A stretch of 64,000 nucleotides of DNA from Gammaproteobacteria bacterium (lineage in GTDB: Bacteria; Pseudomonadota; Gammaproteobacteria; HTCC5015): the NCBI GenBank assembly GCA_026004975.1, contig BPKE01000001.1, forward strand, positions 685,788 through 749,787, written 5' to 3'. Under the pieces are notes generated by a model that did not search any database, was not told the DNA's origin, and saw only the letters and a list, made by a program, of their open reading frames with translations. The translations under genes and the position numbers were made by a program. Below, in pieces: positions 50,720-60,634 of this stretch (its first letter is position 1; every line of letters starts with the position of its first letter).

Positions 50720-53700
50720 ATGAGTCTCGAGGTTTTGCATCCGGTGGTGCGCTGCTGGTTCGAGGCGCGCTTCGGTGCCCCGACGCCCGTGCAGACCGCG
50801 GCCTGGCCGGTGATCGCCGCCGGCGAGCACGCCCTGCTCATCGCCCCCACCGGCGGCGGCAAGACCCTGGCGTCGTTCCTGGCCGCGATCGACGCGCTGG
50901 TGCGCCGCCACGAGGCCGGCACCCTCGAGGACGGCACCGCCATCCTCTACGTGTCGCCGCTGCGCGCCCTGTCGAACGACATCCACCGCAACCTCGAAGA
51001 ACCGCTGGCCGGCATCGCCGCCGCCTGGGCCGAGCAGGACTTCACCCTGCGGCCGCCGGGCGCGGCGGCGCGGCTCGACATCCGCGTCGGCCTGCGCACC
51101 GGCGACACCTCGGCCGAAGAACGGCGGCGCATGCCGCGGCGGCCGCCGCACATCCTGGTCAGCACGCCCGAATCGCTGGCCATCCTGCTCACCAGCCCCT
51201 CCGGCCGGCGCATGCTCGGCACGGTCCGCTGGGTGATCGTCGACGAACTGCACGCCCTGCTGGAAACCAAGCGCGGGGCGCATCTGGCGCTGTCCCTGGA
51301 GCGGCTCGAAGCGCTGATCGAGGCGGCCGGCGGCCCGCCCCCGCAGCGCATCGGCGCCACCGCCACCGTCGCGCCCGTCGAAGAAGCCGCGGCGTTCCTC
51401 TGCGGCGCCGGCCGCCGGGCGCGGATCGTGGCGCCGGGCGGGCCGCGCGACAGCGAGGTGGACATCGAAGTGCCCGGCATGGGACTGAGCGCGCCCCTGC
51501 CGGCGGAAGCCTGGAACGAAATCTACGACCGCATCGCCGCCCTGAGCGCCGAGGCGCGCAGCACCCTGGTGTTCGTCAACAACCGCCGCCAGGCCGAGCG
51601 GGTCGCACGCGCCCTGGCCGAACGGCTCGGCGCCGAGCACGTCGCCGCCCACCACGGCAGCCTCGCCCGGGAACACCGCCTGGAGACCGAGGAACGTTTC
51701 AAGCGCGGCGCGCTGCGCCTGGTCGTGGCCACCGCGTCCCTCGAACTGGGGGTGGACATCGGCGCCGTGGATCTCGTCTGCCAGATCGGCTCGCCGCGCC
51801 GCATCGGCACCTGGCTGCAACGGCTGGGCCGCGCCGGCCACGGCGTCGGCCGCCGCGCGCGTGGACGCCTGTTCCCCACCGCGCCGGACGAACTCATCGA
51901 ATGCCTGGCCCTGCTCGACGCCGTGCACCGCGGCGTGCTCGACCCGCTGATGATTCCGCCCGGCCCGCTGGACGTGCTCGCCCAGCACATCGTCGCCGAG
52001 GTGGCCGGCGCCGGAGACTGGGACGAGGCGGCGCTGTGGCGGTGCCTGCGCCGCGCGCGGCCCTATGCGGCGCTGTCGCGGACCCGCTTCGAGGCCGTCG
52101 TCACCATGCTCACCGAAGGCTACGCCCCGCAACGCGGCCGGCGGCGCGCCCACCTGAGCCGCGACGAGGTCAACGGCCGGCTGCGCGCCCGCCGCGGCGC
52201 CCGCCTGGCGGCCATCACCAACGCCGGCGCCATCCCGGACAGCTTCGACTACGAGGTGCGCCTGGATCCGGAAGACCGGCCGATCGGCACCCTCAACGAG
52301 GACTTCGCCGTCGAAAGCCTGCCCGGCGACATCGTCCAACTGGGCAACCAGCCCTACCGCATCCTGCGCATCGAACGCGGCGTGGTGCGCGTCGCCGAGG
52401 CGCGGGGCCAGACGCCGAACATTCCTTTCTGGTTCGGCGAGGCACCCGCCCGCGGCACCGCCCTCAGCCGCGCGGTGGCGGCCCTGCAGGCGCGCGTGGA
52501 GGCGGCCCTGGAACGCGGCGAGGATCCGCGCGCCGCGCTCGTCCCCGGCCTGGCGGTCAATCCCGCCGCCCTCGAACTCGCTGCCGCGCACCTGCGCCGG
52601 GCCCACGCGGCGCTGGGCGCCCTGCCGACCGAGCGGCGCTTGATCTGCGAGCGCTTCTTCGACCGCGCCGGCGATCAACACCTGGTCCTGCACAGCCCCC
52701 TTGGCTCGCGCGTCAACCGGGCGCTCGGCCTGCTGCTGCGCAAGCGCTTCTGCCAACGCTTCAACTTCGAGCTGCAGGCCGCGGCGCTGGAAGACAGCGT
52801 GCTGCTGTCGCTCGGCGCCACCCACGGCTTCGCCCTCGAGGACCTGGCCGGCCACCTGCGGGTCGCCGACCCGCGGCACGTGCTCACCCAAGCGGTGCTG
52901 CAGACCCCCTTGTTCACCACGCGCTGGCGCTGGGTGGCGTGCATCGCGCTCGCCGTGCTGCGCCGGCGCGGCGCCAAGCGCGTCGCGCCCCAGTGGCAGC
53001 GCAGCGCCGCCGAAGACCTCGTCGCGCAAATCTTTCCCGACCAGCTCGCCTGCCAGGACAACCTGCGCGGCGAACGGCGCATCCCCGACCATCCGCTGGT
53101 CGAGCAAACCCTCTACGACTGCCTGCACGAGGCGATGGACCTCGACGGCCTGGAGGCGCTGCTCGACGATCTCGCCGCCGGCCGCGTGCAACTCGTGCTG
53201 CGCGACCGGCCCGCGCCCTCACCGCTGGCCGAACCCGTGCTCAGCGCCCGGCCCTGGGCCTTTCTCGACGACGCGCCGGCCGAGGAGCGGCGCAGCCAAC
53301 TGGTCGCGCGCGACGCGGGCGGGACCGTCGCCGAACCCGACCCCGCCGCCGTCGAACGCGTGCGTCGCGAAGCCTGGCCGGCGGTCGACGGCGTCGAGGA
53401 CATGCACGACGCCCTGCTCATCGCCGGCTTCATCGGCGAAGACGAACTCGGCGCCCACGGCCAGGATGCGGCGCGCTGGCGCAGCGCGCTCGAAGCGCTC
53501 TCGCGCGCCGGCCGCGCCACCGCCCTGCGGCACGGCGGCCGGCGCCTCTGGACCGCCGCCGAACGTCTCGGCTGGTGCCTGGCGGTGTGGCCCGAAGCGC
53601 GCCGCGAGCACGCCGTCGAAGCCACCGGCCGGCGGGCCGCGGTCGATCCCGATCAGGCCCTGGTCGAACTGCTGCGCTGCCGCTTCGAGGTGAGCGGGCC

Positions 53701-55024
53701 GGTCGACGAAGCCGCCCTCGGGCGCGCCTTCGGCCTGCCGCGGGCGCGCCTTGCCGGCGCACTCGCGCGGCTCGTCGCCGAAGGCCAGGTGCTGCCTTTC
53801 GATTACGACGGCCGCCGCCACTGGTGCGAGCGCGCCCTGCTCGCCCGGCTCAACCGTTACAGCATCGCCGAGCGGCGGCGGGCCGCGCCCACCGTGTCCC
53901 TGGCCGACTTCGGTCACTTCTTGTTTGCTTGGCACGGTCTGCTCGAGCCGCCCGCCGGAGAGGCCGCGCTGTTCGATGCGCTGGACCTGCTGGAAGGCTG
54001 GAGCGCACCGGCCGGCGTCTGGGAAAGCGGCCTGCTCGCCGCGCGGGTCGCCGACCTCGGCCCCGACATGCTCGACCGCGCCTGCAGCAGCGGCCGAGTG
54101 TTCTGGCTGCGCCTGCATCCCCCGCCGCGGCTGCGCCAAGGCGCGCTGCAGCGCCAGACCCCCATCGCCCTGCTGCCGCGCGGCGACGCCGCGCACTGGT
54201 TCGGCCTGTGCGGACCGGCGCCGCAGGTGTCCGCCACCGCCGAGCGCGTCGCCCGACACCTCGAACGCCACGGCGCCTCCTTCTATATGGATCTCGTGCA
54301 GCACTGCGGCCTGCTGCGCAGCCAGATCGAAAGCGCGCTGGGCGAACTGGCCGCGGCCGGCCGCGTGAGCGCCGACCGCTTCGCCGGCCTGCGCGCGCTC
54401 ATCGCGCCGGCGACGCGCAAGCCGGCGCGCGTGCGCCTGTTGCGTCGCGGCATGCTCGCCAACAGCCTCGAGAACGCCGGCCGCTGGTGGCTGATCGACC
54501 GCAGCGCGCCGGCGCCGGCCGAGAACTCGCGCTTCCGGCTGCCCTACGAAAGCCTCGAGCACCTCGCGCGGGCCTACCTGCGCCGCTACGGCGTGGTGTT
54601 CCGGGCGGTGCTCGACCGTGAAAGCGCGACCCCACCATGGCGCGACCTCCTCTACGTGTACCGCCGGCTCGAAGCCCGCGGCGAACTTTCCGGCGGCCGC
54701 TTCGTCGCCGGCGTCAACGGCGAGCAATTCGCGCTCCCCGAAGCGATCGGCCTGCTGCAACGCAGCGCCGCGGAGCGCGCCGACGATGGGCGGCTGGTCA
54801 CCCTCTCGTCCGCCGATCCGCTCAACCTGGTCGGCACCGTGCTGCCCGGCGCGCGCGTGGCCGCGGCCGTCGACACCCGCCTGGTGTTCCGCGCCGGCAT
54901 GCCGGTGGCCTGCGCCAAAGGCAGCCAACTCCGCTTCTTCGGCGAACCCGGCCCGGAACTGGCCTGGGCCGCCCGCCAGCGCCTGCGCGGCGCCCTGCCG
55001 AGCCCATCGCCGCACCGCCACTGA
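50720..55024 (+). CDS. lhr: Large ATP-dependent helicase Lhr
   Basis: A 1434-residue superfamily 2 helicase of the long Lhr type. Walker A APTGGGKT is at residues 42-49, DELH at 175-178, GATATV near 213, and the second RecA domain has FVNNRRQAERVA, HHGSLAREHR and QRLGRAGHGVGRRARGRLF. After the helicase core come the winged-helix and Lhr-core domains (FDYEVRLDPEDRPIGTLNEDFAV), then the long C-terminal extension found in bacterial Lhr. It acts in DNA repair, probably on RNA-DNA or uracil-containing substrates. The reading frame is uninterrupted for 4.3 kb. Confidence 0.95.
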   Translation: MSLEVLHPVVRCWFEARFGAPTPVQTAAWPVIAAGEHALLIAPTGGGKTLASFLAAIDALVRRHEAGTLEDGTAILYVSPLRALSNDIHRNLEEPLAGIAAAWAEQDFTLRPPGAAARLDIRVGLRTGDTSAEERRRMPRRPPHILVSTPESLAILLTSPSGRRMLGTVRWVIVDELHALLETKRGAHLALSLERLEALIEAAGGPPPQRIGATATVAPVEEAAAFLCGAGRRARIVAPGGPRDSEVDIEVPGMGLSAPLPAEAWNEIYDRIAALSAEARSTLVFVNNRRQAERVARALAERLGAEHVAAHHGSLAREHRLETEERFKRGALRLVVATASLELGVDIGAVDLVCQIGSPRRIGTWLQRLGRAGHGVGRRARGRLFPTAPDELIECLALLDAVHRGVLDPLMIPPGPLDVLAQHIVAEVAGAGDWDEAALWRCLRRARPYAALSRTRFEAVVTMLTEGYAPQRGRRRAHLSRDEVNGRLRARRGARLAAITNAGAIPDSFDYEVRLDPEDRPIGTLNEDFAVESLPGDIVQLGNQPYRILRIERGVVRVAEARGQTPNIPFWFGEAPARGTALSRAVAALQARVEAALERGEDPRAALVPGLAVNPAALELAAAHLRRAHAALGALPTERRLICERFFDRAGDQHLVLHSPLGSRVNRALGLLLRKRFCQRFNFELQAAALEDSVLLSLGATHGFALEDLAGHLRVADPRHVLTQAVLQTPLFTTRWRWVACIALAVLRRRGAKRVAPQWQRSAAEDLVAQIFPDQLACQDNLRGERRIPDHPLVEQTLYDCLHEAMDLDGLEALLDDLAAGRVQLVLRDRPAPSPLAEPVLSARPWAFLDDAPAEERRSQLVARDAGGTVAEPDPAAVERVRREAWPAVDGVEDMHDALLIAGFIGEDELGAHGQDAARWRSALEALSRAGRATALRHGGRRLWTAAERLGWCLAVWPEARREHAVEATGRRAAVDPDQALVELLRCRFEVSGPVDEAALGRAFGLPRARLAGALARLVAEGQVLPFDYDGRRHWCERALLARLNRYSIAERRRAAPTVSLADFGHFLFAWHGLLEPPAGEAALFDALDLLEGWSAPAGVWESGLLAARVADLGPDMLDRACSSGRVFWLRLHPPPRLRQGALQRQTPIALLPRGDAAHWFGLCGPAPQVSATAERVARHLERHGASFYMDLVQHCGLLRSQIESALGELAAAGRVSADRFAGLRALIAPATRKPARVRLLRRGMLANSLENAGRWWLIDRSAPAPAENSRFRLPYESLEHLARAYLRRYGVVFRAVLDRESATPPWRDLLYVYRRLEARGELSGGRFVAGVNGEQFALPEAIGLLQRSAAERADDGRLVTLSSADPLNLVGTVLPGARVAAAVDTRLVFRAGMPVACAKGSQLRFFGEPGPELAWAARQRLRGALPSPSPHRH

Positions 55025-55057
55025 CAGCGCGCCGGTGAAATGGCCGCGGCGGGCGTG

Positions 55058-55063
55058 TACAAT
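55058..55063 (+). promoter_or_regulatory. Candidate -10 element of the DUF1015 gene
   Basis: TACAAT in the context GTGTACAATCCGCGG lies 35 bases before the ATG, just after the lhr stop. GCCGGAGCC provides a weak ribosome site. Confidence 0.45.
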
Positions 55064-55098
55064 CCGCGGCCCGAAAGAACGCCGCCGGAGCCGAGCCC

Positions 55099-56322
55099 AT
55101 GCCGCTGATCCGCCCCTTCGCCGCCCTGCGTCCGCGCCCCGAACACGCCGCCGAAATCGCCGCCCCGCCCTACGACGTGCTCGACAGCGACGAGGCGCGG
55201 CAACGGGCCGCCGACAAACCGCTGAGCTTTTTGCACGTATCCAAGGCCGAAATCGACCTGCCCCCCGGCACCGATCCCCACGACCCGGCCGTCTACCAGC
55301 GCGCCCGGGAAAACTTCCAGCGCCTGATCGAACAGGGTGTGCTGCTGCGCGAAGCGCAACCCTGTTACTACGTCTATCGCCTGCGCATGGGCGAGCACGA
55401 ACAAACCGGGCTCGTGGCCGTCGGCTCCGTCGCCGCCTACGACGCCAATCGCATCCGCAAACACGAATTCACCCGTCCGGACAAGGAAGACGATCGCGTG
55501 CGGCACATCCTCGCCCTGCGCGCCCAGACCGGCCCGGTGCTGCTCGCCTACCGCGCGCAGGCGGACATCGACCGGGCGCTGGCCCAAGCCACCGAGGCCG
55601 ACCCGCTCTACCGGGTCGAGGCCGACGGCGTCGTGCACACGCTGTGGCGCATCGACGACCCCACCGCCATCGACGCCCTCACCCGGCGCTTCGACGCCCT
55701 CGACGCGCTGTACATCGCCGACGGTCATCACCGCTCGGCCGCCGCTTCGCGCGTCGCCAGGCAGATCGACGGCGATCCCGAACACCCGAGCCGCTATTTT
55801 TTGGTCGTCGCCTTCCCCCACGACCAGATGCGCATCCTCGACTACAACCGGGTGGTGCGCGACCTCAACGGGCTGGACGAAACCGCCTTTCTCGCCGCCG
55901 TCGCCGAACGTTTCGCCGTGGAACCCGCCGCGGCCGCCGTGCGCCCCGAAACCCCGGGCACTTTCGGCATGTACCTGGGCGGGCGCTGGTACCGCTTGCG
56001 CATCCGTCCCGAGCACGTGCCCGGCGACGACCCGGTCGCGGCACTGGACGTCAGCCTGTTGCAGGACCACCTGCTCGGGCCGGTGCTCGGCATCCAGGAT
56101 CCGCGCAAGGATCCGCGCATCGACTTCGTCGGCGGCATCCGCGGCCTGGCCGAGCTCGAACGGCGCGTCGACCGAGGCGGCATGGCCGTCGCCTTTTCCC
56201 TGCATCCCACCCGCATGGAACAGCTCATGGCGGTCGCTGACGCCGGCCGCGTCATGCCCCCCAAATCGACCTGGTTCGAACCGAAACTCGCCGACGGTCT
56301 GATCAATCACCTCATCGACTGA
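55099..56322 (+). CDS. DUF1015 family protein
   Basis: A 407-residue soluble protein of the DUF1015 family, predicted in some genomes to be SerK-like (free serine kinase-related). Marks are IRPFAALRPRPEHAAEIAAPPYDVLDSDEARQRA near the start, KHEFTRPDKEDDRVRHI, LYIADGHHRSAAASRVA, LDVSLLQDHLLGPVLGI and the C-terminal MPPKSTWFEPKLADGLINHLID. The ADGHHR motif and the EFTR/E-D-R part are the probable nucleotide and catalytic site. No operon partner is evident; it has its own -10 element. Confidence 0.9.
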   Translation: MPLIRPFAALRPRPEHAAEIAAPPYDVLDSDEARQRAADKPLSFLHVSKAEIDLPPGTDPHDPAVYQRARENFQRLIEQGVLLREAQPCYYVYRLRMGEHEQTGLVAVGSVAAYDANRIRKHEFTRPDKEDDRVRHILALRAQTGPVLLAYRAQADIDRALAQATEADPLYRVEADGVVHTLWRIDDPTAIDALTRRFDALDALYIADGHHRSAAASRVARQIDGDPEHPSRYFLVVAFPHDQMRILDYNRVVRDLNGLDETAFLAAVAERFAVEPAAAAVRPETPGTFGMYLGGRWYRLRIRPEHVPGDDPVAALDVSLLQDHLLGPVLGIQDPRKDPRIDFVGGIRGLAELERRVDRGGMAVAFSLHPTRMEQLMAVADAGRVMPPKSTWFEPKLADGLINHLID

Positions 56323-56351
56323 ACCGGCGCACGAAACCTCGCCTGGACAAA

Positions 56352-56380
56352 CGCTTCGCCGCGTTGCCAGCGGCGAAGCG
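56352..56380. other. Perfect 11-bp hairpin after the DUF1015 gene
   Basis: CGCTTCGCCGC pairs perfectly with GCGGCGAAGCG around a GTTGCCA loop, 29 bases beyond the stop. There is no U-tract, so it may stabilise the 3' end or work with Rho rather than act as an intrinsic terminator. Confidence 0.6.
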
Positions 56381-56469
56381 ATGCGACTATCATAGCCTTG
56401 CATTCTGCCGCGGCAGGCGGGCGTATCACCGCGCCGCGAACCGTTCCAACCGATGCAGGGGAGAACACC

Positions 56470-57143
56470 ATGGCCGTGAGAAAGAAAGCCGGCTCGGCGG
56501 GCCGCAAGAAAGCCGCCAAGAAGCGCGCGGGCAAGAAAACCACCGCCCGGCGCGCCACCGCCAAGAAGACGCTGCGCAAGAAGGCCGCCACCCGCAAAAA
56601 GGTCGCCAAGAAGGTGACCCGCAAGAAGGCGGCGCGCAAAGTGGCCAAGAAGGCCACCCGCAAGAAGGCCGCCAAGAAGAAAGTCACCCGCAAGGCCGCG
56701 GCGAAGAAAAAGGCCAGCCGCAAGAAGGTCGCGAAGAAGGCCGCCACCAAGAAAAAAGCGGTCAAGAAGGCGACGGCCAAGAAAAAGACGGCGAAGAAGG
56801 CGGCCACGAAGAAGAAAATGACCAAGAAGAAGGTGACGAAAAAGGCGGCCGCGAAAAAGAAGGCCCCGGCCCGCAAGACGGCCGCCAAGCAAACCGCCCA
56901 AGAAGAAGGCTCCGGCGCGCAAGAAGCCCACGGTGGCGGTCGCCGTGCCACCGGCCGCCGAGGCCGCCCCGCCGGCCCCGGAACCGACCCCGGAGCCGGC
57001 CACGCCACAGACCCCGGCCGCACCGCACCGCCTGGAAACGCCCCGGGGAGTCGGATCTCGACCGGAACCGCGACGGCGACTGGGCCGGCCCCGAAGACGA
57101 GCCCGGCGACGACGGCGGCGACGACTTCGGGCCGCGCTGGTGA
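56470..57143 (+). CDS. Histone H1-like, lysine/alanine-rich nucleoid protein (two frameshifts)
   Basis: About 223 residues after correction. Residues 1-150 are an array of KKA/KKV/KKTA-type units (AKKATRKKAAKKKVTRK and similar) like eukaryotic H1 tails and bacterial AlgP/HphA-type proteins. An extra C near 56900 and an extra A near 57042 break the frame. The corrected middle is Pro/Ala/Glu-rich (PPAAEAAPPAPEPTPEP) and the end is strongly acidic (ESDLDRNRDGDWAGPEDE then DDGGDDFGPRW). The basic part should bind DNA; the acidic tail may fold back on it. A terminator-like hairpin follows. Confidence 0.72.
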
Positions 57144-57151
57144 GCCTTGGC

Positions 57152-57184
57152 CCGCCCGGGCGCCCCTGCGGGGCGCCCGGGCGG
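57152..57184 (+). terminator. Terminator-like hairpin after the histone-like gene
   Basis: A 14-15 bp GC stem (CCGCCCGGGCGCCC/GGGCGCCCGGGCGG) with a tiny TGC-type loop starts 9 bases after the stop, followed by CGCTTT. The T-run is short, but the stem is very stable. Confidence 0.65.
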
Positions 57185-57430
57185 CGCTTTCACCGTCCCC
57201 TCTTCCCTTTCCCCCGCCCACGGCGCACCCCCGCTAATCAAAACGGCGCGCCGGCCGCCATATAGACCAAGGCCAAGCCCGCGGCACCTTTGCCGCCCCG
57301 CGCCGGTCCAAGGCATGAGACCCAGGCAGGCGAAACGTGAGGCGCGCCGCGGACGGCCCGGCGCGGACCTTGCTTGAATTCGACCGAAGGCCCGCCGCGG
57401 TGCCCATAGCTGAAACGACGGGGGTGCGAC

Positions 57431-59353
57431 ATGACGCTGTTCGACCAATTCCGCACGCGCTACGAAGCGGCGCAAGAAGAGGAATACAGCATCGAGGAAT
57501 ACCTCGAGCTGTGCCGCTCCGACCCGATGGCCTACGCCAGCCCCGCCGAGCGCATGCTCGCGGCCATCGGCGAACCCCAACTCGTGGACACGCGCCACGA
57601 CCCGCGCCTGAGCCGCATCTTCTCCAACAAGATCATCAAGATCTACCCGGCCTTCAAGGACTTCTACGGCATGGAGGAGACCATCGAGAACATCGTCTCC
57701 TTCTTCCGCCACGCGGCCCAGGGCCTGGAAGAGAAGAAGCAGATCCTCTACCTGCTGGGCCCGGTCGGCGGCGGCAAGTCCTCGCTGGCCGAGCAGCTCA
57801 AGCGCCTCATGGAGACCCATCCCATCTACGCGCTGAAGGGCTCGCCGATCCACGAGTCGCCCCTCGGCCTGTTCTCGCCCCAGGAGGACGGACCCATCCT
57901 CGAGGACGACTACGGCATCCCCCGGCGCTACCTCACGGGCCTGATCTCCCCCTGGGCGGTCAAGCGCCTGCGCGAATTCGGCGGCGACATCCGCAAGTTC
58001 CGCGTCGTGCGCATCAAGCCCTCGATCCGTGAGCAGATCGCCATCGCCAAGACCGAGCCGGGCGACGAGAACAACCAGGACATTTCGTCCCTGGTCGGCA
58101 AGGTGGACATCCGCAAGCTCGAGCACTACGCCCAGGACGACCCCGACGCCTACGCCTACTCCGGCGGTCTGTGCAAGGCCAACCGCGGCCTGCTCGAATT
58201 CGTCGAAATGTTCAAAGCGCCGATCAAGGTGCTGCACCCCCTGCTCACCGCCACCCAGGAAGGCAACTACATGGGCACCGAGGGGCTGTCGGCCATCCCC
58301 TTCGAGGGCATCATCCTGGCGCACTCCAACGAGTCGGAGTGGCTGTCTTTCAAGAACAACCGCAACAACGAGGCCTTCCTCGACCGCATCTACATCGTCA
58401 AGGTGCCCTACTGCCTGCGCGTCTCCGAGGAAGTGAAGATCTACCGGAAGCTGCTCGCCAACAGCTCGCTGCGGGACGCGCCCTGCGCGCCGGGCACCCT
58501 GGAGATGCTCGCCCGGTTCTGCGTCCTGTCGCGGCTCAAGGAGCCGGAGAACTCCTCCATCGAATCCAAGATGCGGGTCTACGACGGCGAGAATCTCAAG
58601 GACGTCGATCCCAAGGCGAAGTCCTACCAGGAGTACCGCGACTACGCCGGCGTGGACGAAGGCATGACCGGGCTGTCGACGCGCTTCGCGTTCAAGATCC
58701 TCTCCCGGGTCTTCAACTACGACCACGCCGAGGTCGCGGCCAACCCGGTCCACCTGCTCTACGTCCTCGAGCAACAGATCGAGCAGGAACAGTTCCCGCC
58801 CGAGGTCCACGAGCGCTACCTCGGGTTCATCAAGGGCATCCTGGCCAAGAACTACGCCGAGTTCATCGGCAAGGAGATCCAGACCGCCTACCTCGAGTCC
58901 TACTCGGAGTACGGGCAGAACATCTTCGACCGCTACGTCACCTACGCCGACTACTGGATCCAGAACGAGGAGTACCGCGACCCGGACACCGGCGAGATCT
59001 TCGATCGTGCCGCCCTCAACGAGGAACTGGAAAAGATCGAGAAGCCCGCGGGCATCGCCAACCCCAAGGACTTCCGCAACGAAGTGGTGAACTTCGTGCT
59101 CCGCGCCCGCGCCAAGAACCAGGGCCGCAACCCGAAGTGGACCAGCTACGAGAAGCTGCGCGAGGTCATCGAGAAGAAGATGTTCTCCAACACCGAGGAA
59201 CTGCTTCCGGTGATCAGCTTCAACGCCAAGGCGTCGAGCGAGGAGCAGCAGAAGCACCGCAATTTCGTCCAGCGGATGATCGAGAAGGGTTACACCGAGC
59301 GCCAGGTGCGGCTGCTCGCCGAGTGGTACCTGCGGGTGCGCAAGGCGTCCTGA
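57431..59353 (+). CDS. prkA: PrkA family serine protein kinase (YeaG-like)
   Basis: A 640-residue AAA-type protein with a C-terminal PrkA kinase-like region. The N-terminus EEEYSIEEYLELCRSDPMAYASPAERML and FYGMEETIENIVSFFRHAAQGLEEKKQILYLLGPVGGGKSS (Walker A at residues 110-117) are signatures. IPFEGIILAHSNESEWLSFKNNRNNEAFLDRIYIVKVPYCLRVSEE follows, the kinase region. In E. coli YeaG acts in nitrogen starvation and metabolic stress. It begins a five-gene run with yeaH and spoVR. Confidence 0.95.
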   Translation: MTLFDQFRTRYEAAQEEEYSIEEYLELCRSDPMAYASPAERMLAAIGEPQLVDTRHDPRLSRIFSNKIIKIYPAFKDFYGMEETIENIVSFFRHAAQGLEEKKQILYLLGPVGGGKSSLAEQLKRLMETHPIYALKGSPIHESPLGLFSPQEDGPILEDDYGIPRRYLTGLISPWAVKRLREFGGDIRKFRVVRIKPSIREQIAIAKTEPGDENNQDISSLVGKVDIRKLEHYAQDDPDAYAYSGGLCKANRGLLEFVEMFKAPIKVLHPLLTATQEGNYMGTEGLSAIPFEGIILAHSNESEWLSFKNNRNNEAFLDRIYIVKVPYCLRVSEEVKIYRKLLANSSLRDAPCAPGTLEMLARFCVLSRLKEPENSSIESKMRVYDGENLKDVDPKAKSYQEYRDYAGVDEGMTGLSTRFAFKILSRVFNYDHAEVAANPVHLLYVLEQQIEQEQFPPEVHERYLGFIKGILAKNYAEFIGKEIQTAYLESYSEYGQNIFDRYVTYADYWIQNEEYRDPDTGEIFDRAALNEELEKIEKPAGIANPKDFRNEVVNFVLRARAKNQGRNPKWTSYEKLREVIEKKMFSNTEELLPVISFNAKASSEEQQKHRNFVQRMIEKGYTERQVRLLAEWYLRVRKAS

Positions 59354-59357
59354 ACCC

Positions 59358-60629
59358 ATGAGCCACATCATCGACCGCCGCCTCAACGGCCGTCACAAGA
59401 GCGCGGTCAACCGCCAGCGGTTCCTGCGGCGCTACCGGGAACAGATCCGCCGCGCCGTGGCCCAGGCGGTGGACCAGCGCAGCATCCGCGACATCGAACG
59501 CGGCGAGCGCGTGCACATCCCGACCCGCGATGTCGCCGAGCCGGTCTTCCAGCACGGCCGGGGCGGCGTGCGCCGGGCCGTGTTCACCGGCAACCGGGAA
59601 TTCGTCGTCGGCGACCGCCTGCCCAAGCCCGAGGGCGGCGGCCGCGGCGGCACCGGCAGCCGCGCCTCCAACGAGGGCGAAGGCGAGGACGCCTTCGTCT
59701 TCGAGCTGTCCCGCGAGGAATTCCTCGACGCGTTCTTCGAAGACCTGGCGCTGCCGGATCTCGTCAAGACCCAACTGCAGCGCACCACCCGCCACAAGTG
59801 GGTGCGCGCCGGCTACACTCGGGACGGCGTGCCCGCCAACATCAACGTGCGCCGCTCCCTGCAGAACGCGCTGGCGCGGCGCATCGCCGCCGGGGCGGGC
59901 TGGCGCCGCCGCCTGGCGGAACTGGAGGCGGAGCTCGAGCGGCGCGAGGCGGCCGGCGACCCGGACGCCGAGCTGGCCGGGTTGCGCGAGGAAATCGACG
60001 CCCTGCGCCGCCGCATCGCCGCCATCCCCTACTTGGACGAGTTCGACCTGCGCTACAACAACCGCATCCGCCAGCCCAAGCCGATCACCCAGGCGGTGAT
60101 GTTCTGCGTGATGGACGTGTCGGGCTCGATGACCCAGGAGAAGAAAGACATCGCCAAGCGCTTCTTCATCCTGCTGTACCTGTTTCTGACGCGCAACTAC
60201 GAGCACATCGACGTGGTGTTCGTCCGCCATCACACCACCGCCAAGGAGGTCGACGAGGAGACGTTTTTCTATTCGCGCGAATCCGGGGGCACGGTGGTGT
60301 CCAGCGCCCTGGAGCTGGTTCGCGAGATCGCCGAGAAACGCTACCCGCTGCACGAGTGGAACCTCTACGTCGCCCAGGCCACGGACGGGGACAACTGGGA
60401 CGACGATTGCGCGCGTTGCGGCCAGTTGCTCGCCGAATCCATCCTGCCCATGGTGCAGTACTACGCCTACGTCGAGATCAGCGACATCGAAGGCAAGCAC
60501 CTGTGGCGCGAGTACGAGGCGCTGGCGGCGGCGCACCCGAAGCTGGCGATGCGCCGGATCCGCGAAGCGCGCGAGATTTTCCCGGTGTTCCACGAGCTGT
60601 TCCGCCGGCGCCCGGCGGCGGCGGGGTGA
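59358..60629 (+). CDS. yeaH: YeaH/YhbH family protein (VWA-like, DUF444)
   Basis: A 423-residue DUF444 protein that works with PrkA. It opens with IIDRRLNGRHKSAVNRQRFLRRYREQIR, has a Glu/Arg-rich coiled coil (LAELEAELERREAAGD), and carries a von Willebrand A metal site, VMDVSGSMTQEKKDIAKRF, with Asp-x-Ser-x-Ser at about residue 253. HIDVVFVRHHTTAKEVDEETFFYSRESGGTVVSSALEL follows, the conserved core. Four bases after prkA. Confidence 0.94.
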   Translation: MSHIIDRRLNGRHKSAVNRQRFLRRYREQIRRAVAQAVDQRSIRDIERGERVHIPTRDVAEPVFQHGRGGVRRAVFTGNREFVVGDRLPKPEGGGRGGTGSRASNEGEGEDAFVFELSREEFLDAFFEDLALPDLVKTQLQRTTRHKWVRAGYTRDGVPANINVRRSLQNALARRIAAGAGWRRRLAELEAELERREAAGDPDAELAGLREEIDALRRRIAAIPYLDEFDLRYNNRIRQPKPITQAVMFCVMDVSGSMTQEKKDIAKRFFILLYLFLTRNYEHIDVVFVRHHTTAKEVDEETFFYSRESGGTVVSSALELVREIAEKRYPLHEWNLYVAQATDGDNWDDDCARCGQLLAESILPMVQYYAYVEISDIEGKHLWREYEALAAAHPKLAMRRIREAREIFPVFHELFRRRPAAAG

Positions 60630-60634
60630 AGGCG

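Noticed and set aside
50627-53191. 854-codon frame antisense to lhr
   Set aside because: Low-complexity shadow on the opposite strand of an unambiguous helicase.
56503-56880. Tandem DNA repeat or CRISPR-like array
   Set aside because: The repeated AAG-AAG-GCC pattern is codon-level, encoding Lys/Ala units of the histone-like protein; there are no spacers or conserved direct repeats.
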